Positions 24,201 to 36,139 of a stretch of 64,000 bases of DNA are shown piece after piece (position 1 is the first letter of the stretch; each line of letters opens with the position of its first letter). The position numbers and the translations under genes are program-made. The stretch is taken from NCBI GenBank assembly GCA_947561585.1, contig CANNZV010001872.1:60850-124849 (forward strand), written 5' to 3'. Under the pieces are notes generated by a model. That model saw only the letters and a list, made by a program, of their open reading frames with translations. It searched no databases and was not told where the DNA came from. The DNA comes from Caprella mutica (Eukaryota; Arthropoda; Malacostraca; Amphipoda; Caprellidae).

Positions 24201-27200
24201 TTAGTGACAAAATGACAGAAAAAAATAATGTTATATGTGATTTTTTAGCAAGTTGACAAAATAACGGTTAAACTACTAATTAAGTGGCTATTCACAATCT
24301 ACCCCATCTCACCTTTTAGTTAGTCACTAATTACCCCATATCAACTTTCAGTTACTCACTAATTACCCCATCTCACCTTTTAGTTAGTCACTAATTACCC
24401 CATCTCACCTTTTAGTTAGTCACTAATTACCCCATCTCACCTTTTAGTTAGTCACCAATTACCCCATCTCACCTTTTAGTTACTCACTAATTACCCCATC
24501 TCACCTTTCAGTTACTCACTAATTACCCCATCTCACCTTTTAGTTACTCACTAATTACTCCTTCTCACCTTTTCGTTACTCACTAATTGCCCCATCTCAC
24601 CTTTTAGTTATTCACTAATTACCCCATCTCACCTTTCAGTTACTCACTAATTACCCCATCTCACCTTTTAGTTACTAATTACCCCATCTCACCTTTTAGT
24701 TACTCACTAATTACCCCATCTCACCCTTTAGTTACTAATTACCCCATCTCACCTTTTAGTAGCAGTAAGCGCCACTGATGTGAATAGTCTCAGTGCGTCA
24801 GTCCTACCTATGTCCTGCACAGTGCTAGGTAGGACTGTAGGAGTTTTATCAGTGCCACAATGTCTGAGTAGAACATCACAGCACCAGATATGCAGTCGCA
24901 GAGTGGCTAGCTTCTCTTTGGCGTGAATATCATTGGTGATGGGTAGCGAGTCGAGGAGTTTAGTCGCAATGGTGTCGATAGCAGTGTAGTCAGTACAGGC
25001 ATAGACACAATCTATGGCACACAGATGGAGAGTACTCCCTTGAAGAAGATCCATAGTGTTAGCAATGCTTTTGATAATGGAGTAACACCTTTTGAGGTTT
25101 ACTTTAGCTTCATTCACAAGATATTCTGTAAGCAAAGTATCTCTAGACCCTGGAGTGATGGCCTCACAACGAGAAAGGTATGGCATCAACCAGTCACGAA
25201 TGATAGCGACCAAGTCCTCCTTCTTTTCCATGTACAGGGAGATGACTTCAGTAGGGTGGAGCTGCTCCAAAGACTCCAGGTTCATGTAAGTGTGCCCCAC
25301 ATCATACACAACTGTTTCAAGAGTTTGCATGGATGAGAAGACAGACACTAGGCCTGGTACATTCCTCTCCAGTCCCATTTTGAGTAAGTCAATAGCAGCA
25401 TCAACAAAACCACAGGAGTTTTCAAGGTACTTGGCTCTCTCAATGTACCAGTCACTTACATCCTGCAAAGAAGGACTCGTACTCTGAGAAGAGACTTCAA
25501 AGCTCTCTCCCAAGCGTTGTTTGAGCTTTGGAGAAATGCCTGGTGTGGAATAGAGAGAGCAGAGGGAGTCGAAATGCTCTTCCGAAGAAGTTATAGTCTG
25601 CAGTCCCCCAACCAGTTGCACATCCTCACACCAGTCCACTTCATTGTGGTGCTGCATTTGTGACCATTGGACAACCTCGTAGACATTGTCAGCATTCAAA
25701 GAGCACTTGGGAAGCAAGAGACTGTATTCATAAGAGCCTAAAGTAGATGCCAAGTTGGAGAGAATGGCCAGCATGTGAGGTAACGTGTCAGAGCCATGAT
25801 AGGTGAACATCTGAGCAACAGCGTCAACATTACCACTCTTGGCAAACTCCTGGGCAGCCCCAATTGTGGACTGGTCCCTGAACTTGGCATAGGCCTTAGG
25901 GTCGTATGTTCCCCCTGATAGATGTCTGCCACCTATAATGCACTCGTAAGTAGACAGTCTGTGGAGGTACTTTATCAGCCTTTGGCGTATCTTGACGATA
26001 AACTTCTGCTCTTCAGTGAGGTGGTCCCAGTCTATCATTTTGATAAGTTCCTGCTGTACGTCCAAATGCATTTGCTTTTCGTCATCTAACTCATAGTCGT
26101 AAATTGAGGCCTCAGACACCCACTCCTCCATATCTTCTCCAGCAGCCAAATTTATCAGCAACTGCAACATGATATACAATATATACATTAGCTATTGTAT
26201 CCAAAAATTATCTATTTGTTTCACTTACTATTGCAATAATAGTTTATTTTAATATTCACTAGATTTACAATAACTAATTTGAAAATCATGAAATTTTTCA
26301 ATCTCAAAATTCTCAATTTTTCTATAGTAGCTACCTAGCTAATTCATGTTTAAAATAACACAATTTTATCAATATAGAAATTTTCCACTAACTTGTAAGC
26401 CTGTGCCTTTGAGACCATAATGCAGCAGAGCTCTTGCAGCATCCAAATCAGAAGGTACAACAGAACACACCTCCTGTAGAACCCAGGGCCTACACTTCAC
26501 CTTACTGAGGTAGTCTCTGATTCCATTGAGGGAGGCGCCTGACTCCCTCCACTGAGCTTCAAACACGAGGTCACAGTCCAACCCGTAGTTCATAGCTAGA
26601 GAAATAGCGTCACCGTAGTGCTTGTTAAGTATCTTCGTCTTGAAGAGTTGTTCAGGGGAACTGCTTTTGAAGATCACCATACGATATTTATCCTCAATGA
26701 GACCATGCGATTTTGTTTGAAATCTGTCATCATCCGTGAGCCAGAAGAGGAAGTTCCATAAAAACGCCATAAACCAGGCTAGATAATTCATCTGTTTATT
26801 CTCTTCAACTTCTCCAGTCTCAGTAGACTCTTCAGGAAACTCTTGCCACGTCTCACCAACATTCTCTTCTTCTTCAAAATTCTCACTTGCTGTCCAAATC
26901 CTATTCCTGGCAGTGCTGGGCCTTCTCTCCTGCTCCATGGAGTAGAAGAGGCCTGAGTCAGGTTTGCAGAGCATCGAAACACCAGAGAGGAACTCAGGAC
27001 TGTCCCCAAGGAGGTTAGAGAATGTCTCTATAGAGGATATTGAGAGGGCACCAGAGTTACGACAAAGTACCACTGCGTCAGGTAGTTTTTCAGAGGAAGG
27101 GGAGTCTGGAGGATAAGTGTCACAACGGCACCACCATTGAAGATCAATTGGTTGTCCTGGTAGAAGATTGGCTCTGCTAGATCCTTTAACTGTAAAAAGA

Positions 27201-30200
27201 ATGATGTAAAATGATCAGGAAAATAGTAAATTTTGAAAATTTATATCATAGCTAAATTAAAAATAAATTATCCTTTTTGTTAATATAGCTATATAACAGA
27301 AAGTACAAAGGGTTTTCACTAATAGATAGAAAATAAAATGTAGGACTGCTTAAGTATGAATCAAAAGGTAGTTACTCACGATTGGCAAATCTGAAGGCAT
27401 AATTAGACTTGTGACTGACACACCGAGTCTCAGGCTGGTCCTGCAGTTGCCAGTACTTCTTCTTACGAAGGGACGGGAACTGCCAAACAGACACAGCGCC
27501 TGATAGATGAAGTGCAGAGAGGTGTTTGCCGCAAGGAGACACCTCCAACTTGAACACAGTTGACGGAGGCAGGAGAGGTGCTCGTAAACTCAGTTTGGAA
27601 AGGAGGGGAGCGTTGGGAGGCTCATAGTCACTCTCCTCAATTGTGCTCACCAGTTTGAAGAAAGGATGTTCATCTAATCTCCTCCACAGACTGATGCCAT
27701 GACCCTGACCACAGTAACTCAGTTTAGGGTCAGAGGCGAAGTTGTTAGTGCCTGCTACCACTACAGTAGACTTGTGAAGAGTGAGAGCAGTGATGCCATG
27801 AGGATAGTAAGACGAGAAGGAGAAACTGTGACTGATCTGGTAGCCATCAGTAGGAGAGATCATGTAAGACCTGATGTTGCCACTGTACTCGACACACATC
27901 AGCTCGCATAGCCATTTGTCATCATCGATATTCTCTTGAGTGAAGATCAGATCAACTAGGGCACTGTTGGCATCTTTATACACAGCTCCTTCACTGTATC
28001 TGCAATGGACAATATTTCTTAGTAAACATCTCTCTTAACAAACAATCTACATTTCCAATAAAAGATAGCTACTAACTTTCATGCTTTATTTTCTACCATT
28101 GCTATGACTCACCCAGAGGGGTATATAATGTAGAGACTCTGTGCAGTGGTGGTGAAGATTTCCACCACTCCATTACTGTAACCGACAGCAAGGAGGGTTC
28201 CATTGTCAAACCAGGAGAGAACTCGCCAATGGGGCAGTGGGTCACAGTAGAACACTGTGAAAGTATGTATGACATCAGTCAAACAATAGTAGCTAGCTAC
28301 CTATACCAGCTAAGATAAAACTAAAACATGGAGGAATTATTTAGTAGCTAGAATGAGTATCACGGCATTGTGCAGTTATATCAAATCTTTTAAACAGAGG
28401 CAGTATGGGAAGAAAATTATAATGTCAACAGTAGGAGATAACCTAATTCATATTATCAATAATTCTAGGCAGCAAACATACATTTCATGCAAATATGACA
28501 GTTTAAAGAAAATGAAATATCATTCACTGATATACACTAACAGTCATTTGCTTTAGCTATGACTTCAGCATATTTATTCCTTGCTGATCGTATCTCGAGA
28601 GAGTTGTCCTGCAGCACAGCAATCAAACCACCAGCATTGGGGCAGTGGGCAACTTTCCACTCTGCACCACTCTCTTTCACACTGTGGAAATGAAAAAAGA
28701 ATCTTAGATGATGTCAATACATGCAGAAATGAAGGAATTTAACCAATAGTAAACTGTAAACTTGGTATGAACCGTTTTCAAATGCATTTCAAAGTGATTT
28801 CATTAATTCCACCACATAGCTACCAAAGACTCAAAGAGCTTTGAAAATAATTCAAAATATTCTAGACCTTATTAGACAGAGTTAACTAAGTAAATTTCTA
28901 ATATCATTTGGTATTTATTATCTAGACAGCAAAATAGCTAAGAATAAGAGTTAAATTCAAAATTTCAAATTATGCCAGATATATTATGTTGAATTTAATG
29001 AATTGGCTATACTTCTAGGTATTTTCAATCCATACGTACAATAAGGGAATCATAGGAAAGAAGGGAATGAAAAGGTAGCCTAATTTTTAAATTAGGCGAA
29101 ATCAACTATATAGCTATTATACAACATTATCACCAGTCTGCAAAATAAGGGAGATATTCTGTGTAGCTATTCTATACAAACAATCTTAAATTTATTCCTA
29201 TAATACTATTAATGCAGAAAAAGAGATCTTTAAGGGCACCATTCTCAGATATTGAAAAGTTTTTTATTATTGAAGCTACGGTTGTGAAACTTTGTACACA
29301 TATATAAAATGAATTCCAAGATGTTTTTGTGTCTCGACTTTTTTCGATTCGACCCATAGAAAACGAGTTATTCGAATTTCGAACAAATTTCGATCAGTGT
29401 GTAAGTTAATAAATGGATAATACAATTTTGTAGCTATGATATTATGTTTTTTTGCATTCGATTCTCCACAAGATTCTCTACAAACTGTGGAAGCGTTTTT
29501 TGATTTTTCGAATTGGTTTTCGAATTATAGAAATTTTTAGCAAAACAAAAAAATAAATTTAAAAATTCAATATTTTGAAAAATAATTCGAAAATTAAATA
29601 AAACTCTTCCAAAGTTCGTAGAGAATTCCGGGGAAAATCAAATGCAAAAAATTGCAATACCGTAGCTTCAAAATTGTAAACGCCTTAGGCTTTTGAATTA
29701 CAAGATTTTTAGATCTCTGAACTAATAGAAAATCCCATTCAAAGTTTGATAATCTGACACGCTTATAATTAGCTGAGAGTTGGTTTTTAGAGTACATATT
29801 GACTCCCTACCCCCCCCCCCCCCCCCGGTCCCCTTTTCCCTTTCTCCCTCTCCCCAGGGGGTCAGAGTAACATGAGAGCTCTGATATTTTGCACACACTA
29901 TTAGAAGGTTAAAAAGCAACTATTTACACAATAAAATATATTTCCTTAATTGTGCCATTTTTCCCGGGAACGGTCCCCTTAAGAACACTTTACAAGTTTC
30001 ATCAGACTGTTAATATAGTAGTGAGAGTACTAAAGGGCTGTACACACGTAGGTTTTTTTTTAGTATTTCCACAAGACATTTTGCTGATACCTGCAGGTAT
30101 CATAGATACCAACTAAAACAAATTATAATTATATAGTTTTTTCTTATATTCTCGTGGAAAAAGTAGGAGGAGGTTAGCAGAAAATCTGGTAACGAGACTT

Positions 30201-30526
30201 AAAAAACCCTACGTGTGTACAGCCCTTTAGCTACTAACCAGGCAATCTGAGGATGAACTCGTGGGTACAGAGGTAGCAGAGTGAGAACAGACCGAGGAAT
30301 AGCAACCAGCAGATTTTTAATTCGGGAGATGGTGAACGAAGCAGAACCTTTGTTGCTGTTCTCAATGGTTGAGTTCTAAAAGGGAATAGAGTGAATATTA
30401 AAATAAACTAAATATTATCATGTAGCTAAATTTATTAGCAATTAATTAATGAGAACTCACCACAACTTGAGCAGGCCATTCAGCAACTGTTAGAAGCTCA
30501 TACAAAATAGTATCAGGATTATCCAT
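21222..30526 (-). CDS. NBAS: NBAS (Sec39-domain tethering subunit), N-terminal half, 11 coding exons
   Basis: Minus-strand exons, all with GT-AG borders and matching phases: 30526-30461 (ATG), 30375-30239, 28681-28542, 28254-28113, 27999-27380, 27189-26393, 26161-24753, 24099-23997, 22737-22514, 22004-21880 and 21400-21222, about 1314 codons. A TAG lies in frame upstream of the ATG. The start MDNPDTILYELLTVAEWP matches the NBAS N-terminus. Residues to about 410 form the NBAS_N beta-propeller (SHSFSFSSYYPHGI, SGAVSVWQFPSL). The Sec39 region follows (YGLDCDLVFEAQW, LLHYGLKGTGLQ, FTYHGSDTLPHMLAILSN, FGVNELPL). NBAS works with the ZW10/RINT1 (NRZ) complex, tethering Golgi-to-ER vesicles at the ER, and vertebrate NBAS also acts in nonsense-mediated decay. 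Human NBAS is about 2370 residues, so roughly 1050 C-terminal residues are missing here. The last exon ends in a good donor (CTCAAG/GTAAGG), so the gene continues to the left. Confidence 0.93.
21588..21609 (+). repeat. family D core motif, copy 3
   Basis: GATGCGGAAAAGCTACTCCG only, inside an NBAS intron. It is the most conserved nucleotide block of family D. Confidence 0.45.
22005..22345 (-). repeat. degenerate minisatellite copying the 3' splice site of NBAS exon 22004-21880
   Basis: Immediately upstream (in the minus sense) of the exon starting at 22004, the intron holds five or six imperfect units. Each has a pyrimidine-rich CTTTACYAG-type acceptor followed by a copy of the first exon bases (AGTGTGTCTGGACTTACTCC and variants). 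The real acceptor is the last one in the series. The units are diverged and unequal in length, so this looks old compared with the other arrays. Confidence 0.75.
22383..22490. mobile_element. family A fragment beside an NBAS donor
   Basis: GGGTGTGTTTCAAATTATTG, then TTTCACATTTTCGATCATGT match the left half of family A; the right half is lost. It lies about 20 bases from the donor of exon 22737-22514. Confidence 0.65.
22809..23414. mobile_element. family C MITE (TTAA-flanked) in an NBAS intron
   Basis: Ends TTAAAGGTCCTCTCC and GGAGGGGACCTTTAA are inverted, and TTAA on both sides suggests a piggyBac-type target duplication. Internal landmarks AACACAAGAGTG-like and ATTGTACACTCTTTGTTTTG are shared in inverted orientation with other copies. 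No open frame. Confidence 0.75.
23683..23830 (+). pseudogene. family D decayed coding repeat, copy 4
   Basis: Encodes HHHLVTMLMDAEKLLRECSQ then LPRNVMKK. It lies in the NBAS intron next to the family B half element and is closely similar to copy 1. Confidence 0.5.
23842..23983. mobile_element. family B right half beside an NBAS donor
   Basis: GGTATCATGGATACCAACTA, then GTGGAAAAAGTAGGAGGAGC and CCCTACGTGTGTACGG match the right half of family B. The left half is absent, and a family D fragment adjoins it. It ends about 7 bases from the donor hexamer of exon 24099-23997. Confidence 0.8.
24300..24752 (-). repeat. minisatellite beginning at an NBAS 5' splice site, about 14 copies
   Basis: The NBAS exon ends ACTAAAAG at 24753 and the intron starts GTGAGATGGGG. 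On the minus strand the following 450 bases are tandem units of about 25-32 bp, each containing ACTAAAAGGTGAGATGGGG, that is, the last exon bases plus the donor. Some units carry an extra TAGTGAGT segment. The first, junction-proximal unit overlaps the true exon border. The next intact single-copy exon lies at 24099. Confidence 0.9.
29230..29982. mobile_element. TTAA-flanked element in the large NBAS intron
   Basis: TTAAGGGCACCATTC at the left and CGGTCCCCTTAA at the right are imperfect inverses, each starting at TTAA. The inside is AT-rich, with clusters of TTCGAA-type sequence and a run of about 18 C at 29810-29827. No open frame. The piggyBac-like assignment rests only on the TTAA borders. 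Confidence 0.5.
30034..30228. mobile_element. family B MITE 4 bases from an NBAS donor
   Basis: Ends GGGCTGTACACACGTAGG and CCTACGTGTGTACAGCCC are inverted. The middle has ATACCTGCAGGTAT, as in family A. It lies just downstream (minus sense) of exon 30375-30239, whose donor hexamer is 30238-30233. Confidence 0.88.
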
Positions 30527-31106
30527 TTCAATCAAATGAATAGACTTAATCTAATGGAATGTATTTTAATGTTACTCAATTTTCATATCAATTAGTTATC
30601 TGAAAGGATAGAGAAAATATATCATTTAACTACTGTTAACTTTCACAACAACAACTTACCAAGTTGCTACAATCATAATATATTCCCGGCCAGTTAGAAA
30701 TTAAATTGTAAAAATAATTAAAGAAAAGATTATTTAATATTTCCTTAAATTCTCAAAATCATAATGTTAATAAATAATATATATTAATAATAATTAAATT
30801 TTTTGTTATGAAATTATACAGCCAATATCTAATTAAAATAGGAGAATCCAAATCTCAGTCTGCAAAATAGCTAATGGAAATATTTAGAATATTCTCCACG
30901 ACATTTCTGAATTAATTCACATTTTAATGGCCCAACACATGTGAAAATTCTCAGTTGGATCAATACGCTTTTTTAACATACAAATAAAAATAGTTGCGTA
31001 ATGATTCATCAATGGATCAACATTTTAATTGAATTAGAAGTTCATAACAGTGTATTACCTAATAGAAATCTCCAGAACATCCAACGTGATTTATCACACA
31101 GCACTA

Positions 31107-31247
31107 GGGTAAATTACGAATTATCGGTCAGTTTCACATCTTCGGTCATATAAGAAAAAACTATTTTAAAATTAAATAACAATTGTAATATAGTTTTTTC
31201 TTATATGACCAAAAATGTGAAACTGACCGATAGTTCGCAATTTACCC
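31107..31247. mobile_element. family A MITE upstream of NBAS
   Basis: GGGTAAATTACGAATTATCG and CGATAGTTCGCAATTTACCC ends with TA on both sides. The short centre lacks the palindrome. Confidence 0.88.
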
Positions 31248-31311
31248 TATTTAAATAAACCAAAAAATTCTTCAGTGAGGAAAGTGTTAATCTCTATACT
31301 TAATTACTTAC

Positions 31312-31390
31312 ATGTTAGTCTGCAGAAGATGGGTGAAGTTATGAAGTTTGATAAAGTCCTCGTTCTCGAGAAATTGTGATTCATGTCCCT
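31312..31390 (-). other. candidate 5' UTR exon of NBAS
   Basis: On the minus strand a strong donor (ACAT/GTAAGT) ends a short, more GC-balanced stretch at 31312. A possible weak acceptor (CCATTAG) lies about 25 bases upstream of the NBAS ATG. The upstream boundary of this exon is arbitrary. Only the donor is directly supported; a transcript would be needed to confirm it. Confidence 0.25.
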
Positions 31391-31449
31391 ATTTCATTTA
31401 GGGAAGTGAACTAGGTACCGATCCAAATAACACCTTCGGGGCCCTTCCT

Positions 31450-31800
31450 ACTAGAGATGGGACTATACCAATGCCTGAGTTTTTCACAGATACCTACATT
31501 TTCACTGATACAGATACCTAAATTTACACCGATACTGATGCCGATACCTCGACTTTTTAGGTAAATGAGATTAATAATTTTGAAAATTAGGATTACCTAT
31601 CTATATGAAATCATTGTTACAGCAATTTAAATTAAAATTTTCATTGTAATAGATAAATAATAGATCATAAATCGTCAAAAAAAAATTTAAATACTAGTGG
31701 TATCAGCAAAGTATCGGCACTTTTTCGGCTATACCGATACAGAGCAGCCAGCTACCGATACCAAAAAAATTGCCGATACTTCCGGGACCAATAGTGAGTA
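31450..31800. repeat. GATACC-rich dispersed-repeat-like segment
   Basis: CTAGAGATGGGACTATACC starts a stretch rich in CCGATACC in one orientation, ending near GCCGATACTTCCGGGACCAA. The GGGAC...CCGGGACC borders and composition suggest a mobile-element relic; no target duplication is clear. Confidence 0.3.
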
Positions 31801-32392
31801 CTAATACCGATACGTCTCTCCCGCTCTCCGAGTCTCTCCAAAAATCATGAAATTTCTCTCCAAAATGATCAAATTATCAGAAATTGTCTCCAAAATAGCA
31901 TTATAGCATGGGAAAAAATTAGATGTTTCTTGTTATTTCCAATTGAAGAGCTCAAAATATCCGTCACAAACTCACTATTAAAATGCAACATGGTAAGTTT
32001 TGACATGTTTATTACCTGGCACTGGCAGTCAGTGACATCTATGAGCAATTTTTTATTCTTGAAGATAAATATTCCAGCAAAATCAATCATGTTTAGCTTC
32101 AGAATAATACAGTAAGCTACCTACGGCTACCTAGGTATATTATATATTGATATTCCTATATTAAAATGTAGAGGGTTAACCTGCAAACAATATATTAGTA
32201 TGTAAATTCTTAAAATATGTATATATAAATAGGCATTATGATTGTGTCACTCAGTAGGTGATACAACTTGTAGGTACTTAACTAGTTAGGATTATTGTTC
32301 ATAGTTAAGTTCACAGAAAGTATCATGCATGAATGTCAGTATATATTTAGCTTTCATACAGTGAAGACATGTGTTAGTTAGGTGCTTATGAA

Positions 32393-32493
32393 CCAGATTG
32401 TATTTGATAGTAAATTCCAGTGCCAGAATATTATTTTCAAAGGAGAAAGTTTCCACTGACAAGTTGGTGGAATTTACCATGAAATACAGTCTG
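32393..32493. mobile_element. family F deletion derivative
   Basis: CCAGATTGTATTTGATAGTA and TTTACCATGAAATACAGTCTG form the ends, with CTGACAAGTTGGTGGAA inside. About 100 bp. Confidence 0.6.
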
Positions 32494-32800
32494 ACAGTGT
32501 GTTGTTCGTGTAATTTGTGTATATAGCTAGATCAGTAACATTAGCTTTCCTACATCTTTACAGACCTGGTTTGTCTGTTAGCTGATCTTTTGTTAAGATG
32601 TCAAGTCTAGTATAATACACATACCAATCAGAATCAACTTCATTAAAGCCCCTGGCCCCATGCACCTGTTTTGTACACTTGTTACTAAATACAATAGGTT
32701 GAAGTGTTGAGGATAAACTTCACAACTTCATGCATCTTTTGCAGAATGCCAGATTGTATTTGGTTGTAAATTCCAATGATATGTCGCCGTCCTCCGACCT

Positions 32801-33058
32801 CCAGTCTGCAGAATATGGAACATTTTTCCAAGACTCTCTGCGGGAGTTTATGATTGAATTTTAGAAATTTGAGATCTCTGCGGGAGATCTTGAATTAATT
32901 CCTATGTTACCATTAATTTAGCTGCGGGAGATTTTGAATTAATTCCTATGTTACCATTAATTTAGCTGCGGGAGATTCTGAATCTGCTGCTGAGTCAGAG
33001 AATAACTCTCTCTCAAATTAAAATCTCTGCGGGAGAAAAGACACATTCTGCAGACTGG
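32801..33058. mobile_element. family E MITE, copy 1
   Basis: Exact 14-bp inverted ends CCAGTCTGCAGAAT and ATTCTGCAGACTGG. The inside has repeated TGCGGGAGATTTTGAATTAA segments. Confidence 0.85.
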
Positions 33059-33063
33059 GCAAT

Positions 33064-33336
33064 CCAGTCTGCAGAATATGGAACATTTTTCCAAGACTCT
33101 CTGCGGGAGTTTTTGAATGAAATTCTAGAAATTGTAGATCTCTGCAGGAGATTTTGAATTAATTCCTATGTTACCATTAATTTAGCTGCCGGAGATTTTG
33201 AATTAATTCCTATGTTACCATTAATTTAGCTGTGGGAGATTCTAAATCTGCTGCTGAGAGTGAGAGTCTGAGAGTATCTCTCTCTCAAATTAAAGTCTCT
33301 GCGGGAGAAGAGACACATTCTGGCTCTGCAGACTGG
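33064..33336. mobile_element. family E MITE, copy 2
   Basis: Starts CCAGTCTGCAGAATATGGAA and ends GGCTCTGCAGACTGG. It lies in direct orientation 5 bases after copy 1 and is highly similar to it. Confidence 0.83.
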
Positions 33337-33777
33337 CCTGCAATGTCTGAGCCAGACTGGAAAACATAAATTCTAACAGAGTTACTCCTAACTTCATGCA
33401 TTCCCATCAATGATGTTTATCATCACAACAAGCCCAATTGTGAAGCTTAAATGACTTATTTTACATCAGTTTTCACTGCGGAGTTAAAATTTATAAAATA
33501 ATTTAGTTAAATTTACTGATTTCTGCATTTTTTAAGGTTAAAATGAGTAATTTTTGTTCATTCTAAATTCCTAACAGAGTTACTAGTCAATCTGAAATGA
33601 GTTATTATTCCACTCTGGTGTCTGAGGATATTTAGCAATTTATTCCTATATTACCATTAATTTTTGAGGGGAAACTGGAAAAATGTTGGAGGACTAGACA
33701 AATTGATGAAAAATGCTGGCAGCTATTTCTCAGAAATAGTCAGGACTCAGGAGTTCAGTGCACCAAATACAAACTGG

Positions 33778-35621
33778 GCAGTGGGCAGAAAGCAGAATGC
33801 AAACTGGGGCTGATCCAATGGAGTATAGGGTCATGCAGGTAAATTGAGGCCTTTTAATTTTTAATTCCGGCCCTCTCAAGAGAGTCTCTAAAACATTCTG
33901 AACCGAAATTACATTAAAATGGCATAGCTATCAAATGAAGCGCAGTGCATCACTGCATGCTATAATTGATTAATTTAAGTTTTTAACGTGTGTTTTGAAG
34001 CTATGATGTTTCTGTTGTTAGAGGCTGCAGTTTGTAAGTGTGCCGCAATTTACCTGCTTCACCCTACTGTGTCTGTACTGTAGGTGGCACTGACTTTGCG
34101 ATGACCACAGTGGCGATGACCCCTGACTGACATTACACCTATTTCTTAAAAAACGGAAATTTGAGCTCGGCTCACGAGGCACTCAATTCATTGAAGGTCC
34201 CCTCCAAGCATATTATTATTTTAACGAATGAAGCTAATGTTTCTTATAATTTTGATGAGAATTAAATTGTTCGTAATGCATTTAAATATTTTTTAAAACA
34301 GGTTTCTCCAATTTTTTACCTTCACAGGAATATTGGATAGATTATACCTAATTATAGTTGACTTAAAAATACGGCGTATATTATTTTTCTTCAAACTGAA
34401 GATTACCAAGTCGGAAATAAGGCGGCTATTGTAGAGTTTCGATTATAAATTTTCTTGAAGCATGTAAAATTAAATATATGCTATAAATTTCTGTGAGGTT
34501 GAGAAAACTAGAAAATGTTTAGGGCAATTAGTTAATGAAGGATTTACGAATTATGAACTACTTAAATCGCAGTCTCCCCTGCTTAAAGTTCAATTTGTAA
34601 GTTACTATGAGGTACATTTTTTTTACTTAAAGCGGGGTCTGTCTGTATTTGTAAGACTTTACTCCTATGTGCACCTGCTTACAAGAAACTATGATGCCAA
34701 ATAATGTAACAAACTCTCCACCTCGTTATTCTATTGTGTACCTGTTCGTCAGGATAGTCACTGGAGAAGACTTGATATCCTCATCCATAAGAAGATTCAA
34801 TACGAAAATGTCTCCACAGTCACTAATTCTGATGAAATTTATCAACGCCAAAGCCTTATCTTGGGTGGCAATGATACGGACCAGAGGGGACGGATATTTG
34901 AAAATATATTGCTGAACTACCTAATATTCACTTTCCAATAAATATCATTGTTTCCATATTTGTTAATATCTTGAAAGCGTAACGGACATGCCAACTAACT
35001 CACTAAATAGTTTTGCACTATCTTTATGAGGCGCTGTTGATAGAATGACAGTTTCACTCATTTTTCACCTATAAAAATCTCAAACGTAAGAAAGTAGCGC
35101 TTACAACAAACATTTTTGTTTGTTGTTCTACTGTACATACACAATTCCTGATTGTTTAATGAAACATAAAGATTTGTAATTTAATTAACTTTAAATTTAA
35201 GAACAACAATAAACGGTATAAATATACAGAGATATAGTCCAACTGAGGTTAGACTTCGTTATAGAAAAATCTGTATCGGAAAACCCGGTCTCGGAAAATT
35301 CTGTATCATTTCTTAATGATTTTTATATAGAACAACAATAAGAGAAAAAATTGAAATTATGAATACTTAAATGCATAGTATATTTATTTATTAAGAGCGG
35401 ATGACATCATAAACCGTTGTAAAATGATACGTAACATTAGTAATTTTAGTTTAATTTAATTAATTTTAATTTAAACATTAGTTATGTTTTGACACTTGTT
35501 TCCCCATGTGATTAGAGTGGAAAATTTGGTTTCGGAATTTTTAGTCTTGGAATTTTCTGTCTCGGAATCTTCGGTCTGAGGTATAAATATAACCATTAGT
35601 TAGATATATTGATGGGCGTTG
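33778..35621. other. intergenic DNA without a supported gene
   Basis: It contains a family C half element (34192-34515). A stretch at 34690-34915 reads SHWRRLDILIHKKIQYENVS in one frame and may be an old coding relic, but I cannot assign it. Confidence 0.35.
34192..34515. mobile_element. family C half element
   Basis: AAGGTCCCCTCCAAGCATAT, then GAAGCTAATGTTTCTTATAA and CTGAAGATTACCAAGTCGGA match the left half of family C. The right half is not seen. Confidence 0.65.
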
Positions 35622-35918
35622 TCTAATGCCCCGTGCACACTATCAAACACTTTGTCAAACTGTTTGTCTAATGCCCAGTACACACTATCAAACACTTCGT
35701 CAAACTGTTTGCCTAATGTCCCGTACACACTATCAAACACTTCGTCAAACTGTTTGTCTAATGCCCCGTGCACACTATCAAACACTTCGTCAAACTGTTT
35801 GTCTAATGCCCTGTACACACTGTCAAACACTTTGTCAAACTGTTTGTCTAAGGCCCCATACACACTATCAAACACTTCGTCAAACTGTTTGTCTAATGCC
35901 CCGTACACACTTTCAAAC
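35622..35918. repeat. 45-bp minisatellite, about 6.7 copies
   Basis: Units contain ACACTATCAAACACTTCGTC followed by AAACTGTTTGTCTAATGCCC with few changes. The unit length is a multiple of three and lacks stops in several frames, which creates open frames of about 100 codons on both strands. No start context, splice sites or known domain support translation. Confidence 0.9.
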
Positions 35919-36139
35919 TTTCAGACTGGATATCTAGGTATTATAAATTAGTTCTAGGTATTGTGCATGAACTATTTAAGAAAGAAGTAGTTCTGTAGGT
36001 ATCAATCTATGTCAGAAGAATTATAAATAATAATTCGCATGAAAAGTAAATCATTACTAAGTTCGATTCTACTGTTTGACACATAATCTTCTAATATGTT
36101 GCATATCTTCAAACTATAGATTTTAAAAAGTGTAAGTAT

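Larger units (their letters stand above)
32749..33777. mobile_element. family F element containing two family E copies
   Basis: CCAGATTGTATTTGGTTGTA at the left and CACCAAATACAAACTGG at the right are inverted. Internal landmarks are TTCCTATATTACCATTAATT and AAAAATGTTGGAGGA. Two family E elements occupy 32801-33336. No intact frame. Confidence 0.6.

Noticed and set aside
35600..35951. Overlapping open frames of about 100 codons on both strands at the 45-bp array
   Set aside because: Unit length divisible by three with no stops explains them; there is no start context, signal, domain or splice site.
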